Source: Devosia sp. Leaf420
GTDB lineage: Bacteria > Pseudomonadota > Alphaproteobacteria > Rhizobiales > Devosiaceae
Reading direction: 5' to 3'
DNA: 64,000 nucleotides
Assembly: GCF_001425445.1 (NCBI RefSeq)
Contig: NZ_LMQU01000013.1
Span: 186,001-250,000 of the forward strand
The notes under the pieces are model-generated. The model worked only from the letters and a program-made list of their open reading frames with translations, had not been told where the DNA came from and ran no database searches. This document shows, piece by piece, positions 35,776-42,938 of this stretch (position 1 is its first letter; each line of letters begins with the position of its first letter). Made by a program: the position numbers and the translations under genes.

Positions 35776-35995
35776 GCGGCAGGTCTCCGAAACGAGGTGC
35801 CGCGATGTTTTTCATAGGGATGGGGCAGGATCAAGTTCCTCGCGCCGTCCTTAAAAAACAACAGAGGCGCAGCCGGGGAGCCGCGCCTCGTGGGGAAGGC
35901 CTTTGGCTTCTGCTTTGGCCTGGGCGATCCTTCTGGATCTGCCCGGGGGAACGGCGGCACGCAGTGGGGACAACATGCCGCCGGAAGAAGGTGGC

Positions 35996-36014
35996 GCGCC
36001 CGTTGGCCGGGCGC
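35996..36014 (-). terminator. Possible terminator after flgH
   Basis: Minus strand GCGCCCG-GCCAA-CGGGCGC, 7-bp stem, 8 bases past the flgH stop. The following bases are only moderately T-rich (CTTCTTCC). Confidence 0.45.
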
Positions 36015-36022
36015 TGCCGAAA

Positions 36023-36766
36023 TCAGAATGGCAGGATGGCGTCGAGAACCTGCTGGCCGTAACGCGGCTGCTGCACGTCGGTGATCTGGCCGCGGCCACC
36101 ATAGGAGATGCGGGCCTCGGCGATCTTGGTCGATGGGATCGTGTTATTGGCCTGGATGTCGGACGGGCGCACAATGCCGGAGACGATGAGGTCGCGGACT
36201 TCGAAATTGACGCGCACTTCCTGGCGGCCTTCGATCACGAGATTGCCGTTGGGCAGCACCTGGGTGATCACCGCGGCGATCGAGGTCTGGAGGGCTTCCG
36301 AACGGTTCACCGAGCCAGCGCCGGCATCGTTGATGCCAGAGGTGAAGTCGATGGCCTTGGCCGGATCGATCGCACCGGCCGTCACGTTTTCGACCGCGGC
36401 GCCGAAGATGCCGCCCATGCCGGCATTGTTGCTCGAAGAGCGATTGCGGTTGGATGTATTGCTGATCTTGGCGCTATCGTCGACGGTCACCATGACGGTG
36501 AGGATGTCGCCGACGCGGTGAGCGCGTTCATCCTTGAAGAAGCCCTTGGCCGAGGTGCGGTAGAGCGAATTCGACTGATAGGTGTCCGCGATCGGCTCAG
36601 GCATCGGCATGCGCACGGGCTGGTAGCCGGCGAGCGTCGTCGGGTCCTGGATCTGGGTCAGTGGTGGGGCATTGCCGACGCTGGCAAGGCGATCCATGGT
36701 GTTGCAGGCGCCGAGGGCTGCCGTCAGGGTGAGGATGGTGGCGATCTTAAGAGTCTTCATTTTCAT
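36023..36766 (-). CDS. flgH: Flagellar L-ring lipoprotein FlgH
   Basis: 247 residues with a lipoprotein signal (TLTAALGAC lipobox, Cys near residue 20). Family motifs are SLYRTSAKGFFKDERAHRVG, ILTVMVTVDDSAKISN and LPNGNLVIEGRQEVRVN near residue 170. It forms the outer-membrane L ring. It is the last gene of flgF-flgG-flgA-flgH, 10 bases after flgA. The start at 36766 has AGGA in front; an alternative Met two codons later is possible. Confidence 0.94.
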   Translation of the reverse strand: MKMKTLKIATILTLTAALGACNTMDRLASVGNAPPLTQIQDPTTLAGYQPVRMPMPEPIADTYQSNSLYRTSAKGFFKDERAHRVGDILTVMVTVDDSAKISNTSNRNRSSSNNAGMGGIFGAAVENVTAGAIDPAKAIDFTSGINDAGAGSVNRSEALQTSIAAVITQVLPNGNLVIEGRQEVRVNFEVRDLIVSGIVRPSDIQANNTIPSTKIAEARISYGGRGQITDVQQPRYGQQVLDAILPF

Positions 36767-36776
36767 TCGGTCCTGA

Positions 36777-37727
36777 TTAGAGGCCAGCCATCGACACGGC
36801 AGCACCATCGACTTCGACGGTGCCCGGCGATACGGCGGTCGCGGTGATCACGCGATTGGACATGAGATTGAGCACTTGCAGGCTGGTGCCGCGGCTCGCG
36901 CTGGTAATCGCCTGGCCCTTGACGGTTAGAGTCATGGGGCCGCGGCGATAGATGATGGTGACGACGTCGTTCTTGGCGACCGTCAGCGGCGCGCTGACAT
37001 CGCTCGCGCGGAGCAGCATGCCTTCGCGGCTCTGGCGGTTGAGCGCCATGCCCACGAGCTGTTCGATCGGCACATAGCCATAGGCATCGGCCTGACCGAC
37101 CGGCACCGATTTCATCACGACGTTCTCGGGGCGGAGGATCGTTCCGGCCGGCAAGTTGGCGGCGAGGTGCGGCATGTCGATCGTCATGTCGATCGTGCCG
37201 CTGACATCGAGCGTCTGCGTGCCGTCAGCGAGCATGAACCGGACCGAGAAGTCGCGGCCGCCCTTGGTGTAGCGCAGGCTATCGAGCCGCACGGCAACGC
37301 CATTGGTCGAGACCTGGATCGGATCGATGAAGCGCGAGAACTGGATGGTGCTGTTGACGCCGGGGCCGATGAGGCCGCGGGTCGACAATTCGGTCATCAC
37401 CAGATTTTCAAGCGTTGCTTCATCCACCGTCATGCCCGCGCGAGTGACGGTCACGGCGTTGATGCCATTGGCTTCAAAATTGGCGATGCCGACGCGGGCA
37501 GCGGCAGCGCGAATGGTGGCGATATCGACCTGGCCGGTGGTGCCGGGGGCAGGGGCGCTGAAGATCGCCGTTTCGGCCAGCGCGCCAGCGTCGTCGAACA
37601 TGTCGGCAACGGTCACGACCTTGTTGGTCACGGTTACATTGCCGCGCAGCGCGGGCGCTGCTTCGGCGGTGGCAACCGTGAGCGACAGGGCGCTGACGAG
37701 AGCGAGGCGGAAGAGGAAGGTCACCAT
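36777..37727 (-). CDS. flgA: Flagellar P-ring assembly chaperone FlgA
   Basis: 316 residues, longer than the enterobacterial protein (~220) as usual in this group. It has a signal peptide (RLALVSALSLTVATAEA). The conserved SAF/FlgA C-terminal domain includes LPAGTILRPENVVMKSVPVG, QLVGMALNRQSREGMLLRAS and VVTIIYRRGPMTLTVKGQA. It helps FlgI assemble the P ring in the periplasm. The N-terminal part (RGNVTVTNKVVTVADMFDDA) is the alphaproteobacterial extension. Confidence 0.92.
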   Translation of the reverse strand: MVTFLFRLALVSALSLTVATAEAAPALRGNVTVTNKVVTVADMFDDAGALAETAIFSAPAPGTTGQVDIATIRAAAARVGIANFEANGINAVTVTRAGMTVDEATLENLVMTELSTRGLIGPGVNSTIQFSRFIDPIQVSTNGVAVRLDSLRYTKGGRDFSVRFMLADGTQTLDVSGTIDMTIDMPHLAANLPAGTILRPENVVMKSVPVGQADAYGYVPIEQLVGMALNRQSREGMLLRASDVSAPLTVAKNDVVTIIYRRGPMTLTVKGQAITSASRGTSLQVLNLMSNRVITATAVSPGTVEVDGAAVSMAGL

Positions 37728-37736
37728 TGCCCCCTA

Positions 37737-38522
37737 TCAGCGCAGCTGGCTGGTGGCCTGCATCATCTGGTCTGCACCAGAGATGACGCGGGCATTCATT
37801 TCATAGGCGCGCTGGGCAGCGATCAGGTCAGCGATTTCAGTCACCGAATTGACGTTGGCCATTTCGAGATACGACTGCAGCATGCTGCCATTGCCATCGG
37901 CATTGGCGACGCCGATCTGCGGCGCGCCGCTGGCTGCGGTCTCGAGGAAGAGGTTGTCGCCCATCGATTCGAGACCGGACTTGTTGACGAAGCGCGCCAA
38001 CTGCAGCTGGCCGAGCTGGGTTGCCGGGCCGCCAGTGCCGATAAAGGCTTCGACCGTACCATCGGGCGAGATGTTCACGCCGGTTGCATTGCCGGGAATG
38101 GTGATGCCGCCCGAAAGGGCAAAACCGCTCGAATTGACCAGCGTGCCGTCTTCGTTGCGCTCGAACGAACCGTCACGGGTATAGGCCGTGCGACCATCGG
38201 GCAGGTCGACCATGAAGAAGCCTTCGCCGCGGACAGCGACGTCGAGTTCGCGTTCGGTCGGGTTGACGCTACCCTGGCTCATTACGCGGGGCGTGGCGAC
38301 GGTGCGAACACCCGAACCGATTTCAAGGCCGGCCGGCACGAGCGTGCCCTGATCCGAGGTCTGCGAACCGGCGCGCGAGATCTGCTGGTAAAGCAGATCC
38401 TCGAACTCGGCGCGCTGACGCTTGAAGCCGGGCGTGCGCATGTTGGCGATATTGTTGGAGATGACTTCGACATTGCGTTCCTGCGCGCTCATGCCGGTCG
38501 ATGCGATGTAAAGAGCTTTCAT
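37737..38522 (-). CDS. flgG: Flagellar distal rod protein FlgG
   Basis: 261 residues, standard length. N-terminal MKALYIASTGMSAQERNVEV with ISNNIANMRTPGFKRQR is the rod signature. The C terminus (NSVTEIADLIAAQRAYEMNA, then ISGADQMMQATSQLR) matches FlgG. It lies 15 bases after flgF, 9 bases before flgA. Confidence 0.96.
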   Translation of the reverse strand: MKALYIASTGMSAQERNVEVISNNIANMRTPGFKRQRAEFEDLLYQQISRAGSQTSDQGTLVPAGLEIGSGVRTVATPRVMSQGSVNPTERELDVAVRGEGFFMVDLPDGRTAYTRDGSFERNEDGTLVNSSGFALSGGITIPGNATGVNISPDGTVEAFIGTGGPATQLGQLQLARFVNKSGLESMGDNLFLETAASGAPQIGVANADGNGSMLQSYLEMANVNSVTEIADLIAAQRAYEMNARVISGADQMMQATSQLR

Positions 38523-38537
38523 GGCAGTTCCTCAATG

Positions 38538-39278
38538 TCACGCGTTCATGGAGCCGAGGCGCTTGATCGCATCGCGACGCATGTCGTCCTGCTTCTGGCC
38601 CAGCGAGGCGATGGATTCGTAGGCTCGCGTCACGCGGATCATTTCGGCCATTTCGGAAACGCTCGAGACGTTCGACTTCTCGGTAAAGCCCTGCAGCACC
38701 CGCGAATTGGTCGCCGGCACCGGCGTGCCGCCGGCGAGCAGGTTGTTGCCCTGGCGGGTCAAAGCCTGCGGGTCGGCGAATTCGACGACGCGAAGCTGGC
38801 CCTTGGCGCCTTCGCTCGACGAGATCGACCCATCGGCTGCAATCTTGATATCGGTTTCTTCGGGGCCGAATTGGATCTGGCCGCCGGTGCCCATGACGGG
38901 GTTGCCGGCGAGATCGACGAGCGTGCCCGCATTGTTGAGCTGGAAGGCGCCGGAGCGGGTGTAGCGTTCACCAGCAGCAGTCTGCACGGTGAAGAAGCCG
39001 TCACCCGAAATCGCAACGTCGAGGGGCGCATCGGTCTGAACCATCGCACCGGCAGAAAAGTCCTGCACCGTTGCCCAGTCCTGAACATAGGACAGAGTGC
39101 GATCCTGACCCGAGAAGTCGCCATGGCGGGCGACCGGCATCTTATACTCTTCGTACAAGAGCTGTTCGGCCTTGAAGCCACCCGTGTTAACGTTGGCGAT
39201 ATTGTTGGCCACCATGTCCATCTGGCGCTGCAGAGCCATTTGGCGCGACAGGCCGATGAGTTGTGCGTTCTCGATCAT
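38538..39278 (-). CDS. flgF: Flagellar proximal rod protein FlgF
   Basis: 246 residues. N-terminal IGLSRQMALQRQMDMVANNI with NTGGFKAEQ and C-terminal SSVSEMAEMIRVTRAYESIA are of the FlgF type; it is shorter and more diverged than FlgG next door. It is the first gene of the minus-strand flgF-flgG-flgA-flgH operon, with a sigma-54-type promoter about 65 bases upstream. Confidence 0.92.
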   Translation of the reverse strand: MIENAQLIGLSRQMALQRQMDMVANNIANVNTGGFKAEQLLYEEYKMPVARHGDFSGQDRTLSYVQDWATVQDFSAGAMVQTDAPLDVAISGDGFFTVQTAAGERYTRSGAFQLNNAGTLVDLAGNPVMGTGGQIQFGPEETDIKIAADGSISSSEGAKGQLRVVEFADPQALTRQGNNLLAGGTPVPATNSRVLQGFTEKSNVSSVSEMAEMIRVTRAYESIASLGQKQDDMRRDAIKRLGSMNA

Positions 39279-39343
39279 TTCGATCCCCGGTTCGTATCCC
39301 CGAGATGGCTGACTTCCCCAAGCCTGCCGCCTCGCATCTCAAA

Positions 39344-39363
39344 ATGCAGAAACCATGCCAGAT
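39344..39363 (-). promoter_or_regulatory. Sigma-54 promoter of flgF operon
   Basis: Minus strand CTGGCATGGTTTCTGCATTT: -24 TGGCAT (consensus TGGCAC) and -12 CTGCAT (consensus TTGCA) with exact GG-N10-GC spacing (GG at 39359-39358, GC at 39347-39346). The predicted start of transcription is near 39334, about 56 bases before flgF. Confidence 0.68.
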
Positions 39364-39478
39364 TGGGTTCTTCTGCGTTTTCAATGGGTTATTGAAATGG
39401 ACCGGTTAACTTTGCCGGGTGCTCGTTTTACTTCGCGGCAAGTAATGCCCGGCAGATATTGCCGACTAGGGGTCAAAA

Positions 39479-39494
39479 GTAACCAAGCGTTAAC
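39479..39494 (+). promoter_or_regulatory. CtrA box of the fliL operon
   Basis: GTAA-CCAAGCG-TTAAC: correct 7-base spacing, one mismatch in the first half-site. The fliLM operon of Caulobacter is a direct CtrA target. With the box near -35, transcription would begin around 39510-39530, which favours the fliL ATG at 39560. Confidence 0.65.
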
Positions 39495-39559
39495 CAAGAT
39501 GGCATTAGGTGGACTCATCGCCGGAATCGTCCGGCATGGTTGCATCTGGCGGGGTTTGC

Positions 39560-40093
39560 ATGGCGACGGAAGCGGAAGTTGGCGAGGAAGTGCCAGCCAA
39601 GAAGGGCATCAACAAGCTCTTCATTATTATTGGTGCTGCGGCCATCGTAGTCCTCATCGCAGGTGCCGGCCTGTTCTTCTTCATGTCCAAGGGCAGCGCA
39701 CCTGCCGAAGCTGCGGCGGAAGGCCACGAAGCTGCAGCCGGTGAACATGGCGCCCCAGCGGGCGAGCACGGCGCAACTGCTGCTGCCGATACCTTCATCT
39801 TCAATCTCGAACCGATGATGGTGAACCTGCAGAGCGCTGATGGCGCCCAGAATTACATGAAGCTCACCGTCGCCCTCGAAGTGGCCGACGAGCATATGAT
39901 GACCGAAATCCAGCCACGCCTTGCCAAGGTGATCGATGCGTTCCAGGTCTATATGCGCGAGCTGCGCAAGTCCGATCTCGAAGGTTCGGCTGGCGTATAC
40001 CGTCTCAAGGAAGAGTTGCTGCGTCGCGTGAACCTTGCGGTCTATCCCGCTCGGATCGAAAGCATTCTCTTCAAGGAAATGCTGGTGCAGTGA
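39560..40093 (+). CDS. fliL: Flagellar stator-associated membrane protein FliL
   Basis: 177 residues. A short cytoplasmic N terminus is followed by one membrane helix (LFIIIGAAAIVVLIAGAGLF), then an Ala/Gly/His-rich linker with repeated GEHGA units (EGHEAAAGEHGAPAGEHGAT). The periplasmic FliL domain follows (FIFNLEPMMVNLQ..NYMKLTVALEVA) and ends RIESILFKEMLVQ. FliL surrounds and strengthens the stators. The ATG at 39560 was chosen over in-frame GTG 39509 and ATG 39536 because of the CtrA box position. It overlaps fliM by a TGATG junction. Confidence 0.9.
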   Translation: MATEAEVGEEVPAKKGINKLFIIIGAAAIVVLIAGAGLFFFMSKGSAPAEAAAEGHEAAAGEHGAPAGEHGATAAADTFIFNLEPMMVNLQSADGAQNYMKLTVALEVADEHMMTEIQPRLAKVIDAFQVYMRELRKSDLEGSAGVYRLKEELLRRVNLAVYPARIESILFKEMLVQ

Positions 40094-41259
40094 TGGCTGG
40101 CCCTTCAGATCAAGACAAGCTTTCGGAAAACTGGGGTCTCGACGACCTCGATAGCCCCACGCCAAGCTTCAACATTCCCGGCGAGGGTGAAGACGGCGAA
40201 GAAGACTGGGCTGCCATGCTCAAGGCCAGCCAGGAAGGCGCCGCCGACGGTGTCGAGCGCGTTCTCAACCAGGACGAGATCGACAATCTCTTCGGTTTCG
40301 ATGCGGCAACGGCGAGCAATGTGGAGCTGACCGGCGTTCAGGCGCTGATCAACAACGCGCTCGTCAGCTACGAGCGTCTGCCGATGCTCGAAATCGTCTT
40401 CGACCGCCTTGTGCGTCTCGCAACGACGTCGCTGCGTAACTTCACGTCAGATAACGTTGAAGTCTCGCTCGACTCCATCTCTTCGGTGCGTTTCGGCGAT
40501 TATCTCAATTCGATCCCGCTGCCGGCCATTCTTTCGGTCATCAAGGCGGAAGAATGGGAGAATTACGGTCTTCTGACCGTCGACTCGAGCCTGATCTATT
40601 CGATGATCGACGTGCTGCTCGGCGGCCGCCGGACGGGCGTTGCCATGCGCATCGAAGGCCGTCCTTATACGACCATCGAGCAGGCACTGGCCCAGCGGCT
40701 GATCGAAGTCATTCTCGAAGACACCAAGCGCGCCTTCGAGCCGGTGACGACGGTCAATTTCAAGCTCGAACGCATGGAAACCAATCCACGCTTCGCGGCG
40801 ATCTCGCGGCCCAATAATGCCGCGATCCTGATCGAGCTGCGGATCGAAATGGACGAGCGCGGCGGCAAGATCGAAATTCTCTTGCCCTACGCCACGATCG
40901 AACCCATCCGCGAACAGCTCCTGCAAATGTTCATGGGTGAAAAGTTCGGCCGCGATCCAATCTGGGAAGGGCACCTCGCCACCGAGATCTATCAGGCCGA
41001 TGTCGAGATCGACGCCGTGCTGCACGAGCAGGAATTGCCGCTCTCGCGCCTTCTCGCGCTCAAGCCCGGCGATACCGTGATGTTCGAGCGCTCGCCGAAT
41101 GATCCCATTCTGCTTCGCTGCGGCGATGTCGAGCTTACCGAGGCCATTATGGGCCATATCGGAAACCACGTTTCAGTGCGCGTCACGCGCCCCCTCAATC
41201 CGCCCAAGGTCACCATGGCGGCATTTGAGGCAGTTGATGAATCTATGGAAGGTCGCTGA
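40093..41259 (+). CDS. fliM: Flagellar switch protein FliM
   Basis: 388 residues. The N-terminal region is acidic and includes LNQDEIDNLFGFD, the CheY-linked LxQxEIDxL-type motif near residue 57. The central CheC-like domain contains IFDRLVRLATTSLRNFTSDN (here VFDRLVR..) and the LLGGRRTG motif. The C-terminal SpoA domain ends with PGDTVMFERSPNDPILLRCG. It forms the C ring with FliG and FliN, which are not in this window. It is coupled to fliL and to the DUF6468 gene (ATGA-type overlaps). Confidence 0.95.
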   Translation: MAGPSDQDKLSENWGLDDLDSPTPSFNIPGEGEDGEEDWAAMLKASQEGAADGVERVLNQDEIDNLFGFDAATASNVELTGVQALINNALVSYERLPMLEIVFDRLVRLATTSLRNFTSDNVEVSLDSISSVRFGDYLNSIPLPAILSVIKAEEWENYGLLTVDSSLIYSMIDVLLGGRRTGVAMRIEGRPYTTIEQALAQRLIEVILEDTKRAFEPVTTVNFKLERMETNPRFAAISRPNNAAILIELRIEMDERGGKIEILLPYATIEPIREQLLQMFMGEKFGRDPIWEGHLATEIYQADVEIDAVLHEQELPLSRLLALKPGDTVMFERSPNDPILLRCGDVELTEAIMGHIGNHVSVRVTRPLNPPKVTMAAFEAVDESMEGR

Positions 41260-41717
41260 TGTTGGGGTTGTCGATGGGATTGTTCATTGAGGCCGCTGTG
41301 TCGGTGCTCATGGCGCTTACCCTGGGGTATTGCGTTGTACTCAACCGTAAGCTCGCCCGGCTTCACGCCGATCGGGATGCGCTCAAATTGATGGTCAGCG
41401 ATCTGGTCGCGGCCACCAATCTTGCCAATCAGGCGATCAAGGAACTCAAGGCCACCGCTGTCGAGGCCGACATGGTCCTCAGCTCGCGGCTTGAAGAAGC
41501 CGAGCGCTTCGGCATCGAATTGGCCAATCACGTCAATTCAGGCACCGCGCTGATGCAGAAGATCGTTCGCGTCACCAATGCCGTGCGTCAGAGCCCGGTG
41601 ATTATGCCGGCCCCTGCAGCCAATGAGTCGATCGGCACAGGTAAGGAAAACAACAAGGTGCGTGCGGCCCTCGAGCAGCTTTCGACCCGCGTGCGGAACC
41701 GTGGAGTGGCCGCGTGA
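41259..41717 (+). CDS. DUF6468 flagellar-operon membrane protein
   Basis: 152 residues. One N-terminal membrane helix (LFIEAAVSVLMALTLGYCVV) is followed by a long amphipathic coiled-coil-like segment (KLARLHADRDALKLMVSDLV, LANQAIKELKATAVEADMVL) and a basic C terminus. It matches the alphaproteobacterial DUF6468 proteins that lie between fliM and motE-like genes; the function is unknown. It overlaps fliM by one base at the stop/start (TGATG) and motE by 4 bases (GTGA), so the four genes fliL to motE are strictly coupled. Confidence 0.82.
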   Translation: MLGLSMGLFIEAAVSVLMALTLGYCVVLNRKLARLHADRDALKLMVSDLVAATNLANQAIKELKATAVEADMVLSSRLEEAERFGIELANHVNSGTALMQKIVRVTNAVRQSPVIMPAPAANESIGTGKENNKVRAALEQLSTRVRNRGVAA

Positions 41718-42739
41718 ACCGGATCCGCCTCCTTCCTGTCGTTATCTTGATGATCGGGGCGCTCCTCGTTCTCAAGACCGTGGGTCTCGTGACCCAGGGC
41801 AGCTATGCGCTGACCGGCGTCAACGTTGCCCTCGCGGCAGGTGGTGGCGGTGGTGGCCACGGCGGTTCGTCCGAGCCTGCAGCGACATCGACCCTGTCCC
41901 AGCCAACAGTGGCCGATACGTCGCCCACAATTGCCGACACCGCGCCAACGGCGGGTGAACAACCTCCCGTCGCTGCGGGCGGTCACGGCGCACCCGCGCC
42001 CGCCAATGATCATGGCGCAACGCCAGCGCCGGAAGCCGGCCATGGCGGTGAGGCGACCCAGGTCGCCGAAGCCAATATCGAAGGCGCGGCCGATGGTGGA
42101 CATGGCGCCCCCGAAGGCTCCAATAGCGTTGCAGAATTCAATGCCTGCGCGCCGCGTCCGGTGGGCGAGGAAACGCCCGATGGCCAATTGACCGCCGTCG
42201 GTGCCGATTGTCCGCCAATCAAAGACGCCACGCCGCAGCTTTCGACGCCCAGTGGCAATGTCGATCTCGGCGCTTCGGACCCGACGCTGACCGAACAGGT
42301 GCTGCTCGACCGGCTCTCGGCCCGCCGCACCGAACTCGACAGCTATGAGCAGGAACTGGCTCTGCGCGCTTCGCTCATCGATGCCGCCGAAAAGCGCGTC
42401 AACGAACGCACCGCCACGCTCCAGGCCCTCGAATCGCAGATCTCGGGTCTGGTCGAAGAGCGCAAGAAGCTCGAGGAAGATCAGTTCGCTTCGATCGTGT
42501 CGATGTACAAGACCATGAAGCCCAAAGATGCTGCCGGCATCTTCAATGCGCTCGAAATGGATGTGCTGCTGCGCGTTGCCAAAATGATGCCGCCTCGCAA
42601 CATGGCTCCGATTCTGGCGGCGATGGACCGAACCAAGGCCGAGGCCCTAACCGTCGCACTCGCCTCGCAAACCTCGGAAAATCCCGAGCAGATGGGCGCT
42701 GCCGACCTCGCCGCCTTGCCCCAGATCGTCGGGCAGTAA
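41714..42739 (+). CDS. motE: MotE-family periplasmic motility chaperone
   Basis: 341 residues from a GTG. Parts: an N-terminal signal/anchor helix (RLLPVVILMIGALLVLKTVG); a ~110-residue Gly/His/Ala/Pro linker with GGHGA and NDHGA units; a region with two cysteines (NACAPRP, GADCPP); a coiled coil (RLSARRTELDSYEQELALRA through LVEERKKLEED); and a C-terminal MgtE_N/FliG-N-like domain (FASIVSMYKTMKPKDAAGIF, MPPRNMAPILAAMDRTKAEA). This is the COG3334 layout; in Sinorhizobium, MotE is a chaperone for the periplasmic motility protein MotC. It ends the fliL operon. Confidence 0.85.
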   Translation: MNRIRLLPVVILMIGALLVLKTVGLVTQGSYALTGVNVALAAGGGGGGHGGSSEPAATSTLSQPTVADTSPTIADTAPTAGEQPPVAAGGHGAPAPANDHGATPAPEAGHGGEATQVAEANIEGAADGGHGAPEGSNSVAEFNACAPRPVGEETPDGQLTAVGADCPPIKDATPQLSTPSGNVDLGASDPTLTEQVLLDRLSARRTELDSYEQELALRASLIDAAEKRVNERTATLQALESQISGLVEERKKLEEDQFASIVSMYKTMKPKDAAGIFNALEMDVLLRVAKMMPPRNMAPILAAMDRTKAEALTVALASQTSENPEQMGAADLAALPQIVGQ

Positions 42740-42750
42740 ACTTCTCAAGG

Positions 42751-42780
42751 AGCCCGCGGTGTTTACGCTGCGGGCTTTTT
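42751..42780 (+). terminator. Terminator of fliL-fliM-DUF6468-motE operon
   Basis: AGCCCGC...GCGGGCT, a 7-bp stem with a 12-base loop, followed by TTTTTG, 12 bases past the motE stop. Confidence 0.82.
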
Positions 42781-42831
42781 GCTGTCTTCCGGCTGCATTT
42801 CCCTATCCCACCCAAGACTTAAGCGCCGCGC

Positions 42832-42847
42832 GTAATCGGGTGTTAAG
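42832..42847 (+). promoter_or_regulatory. CtrA-like box before the TPR gene
   Basis: GTAA-TCGGGTG-TTAAG: 7-base spacing, one mismatch in each half-site compared with TTAA-N7-TTAAC. It resembles the fliL box (GTAA first half). It lies 92 bases before the predicted start codon. Confidence 0.4.
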
Positions 42848-42938
42848 CATGCTTGCTTAGTCTGCGGCCAGTGCTTGGTTGTTGGCATGTTCTGGGTTTC
42901 CAGGGGTGTTCAGCTCTGCGTCGGGGCAGGTGGAAGTC

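Noticed and set aside
34303-35817. 504-residue open frame on the plus strand
   Set aside because: Antisense to the M32 carboxypeptidase, which has a clear zinc site.
37167-39395. 742-residue open frame on the plus strand
   Set aside because: It lies antisense to flgF, flgG and flgA, which are certain genes. Its Arg/His/Asp/Gly-rich composition is typical of shadow frames in GC-rich DNA.
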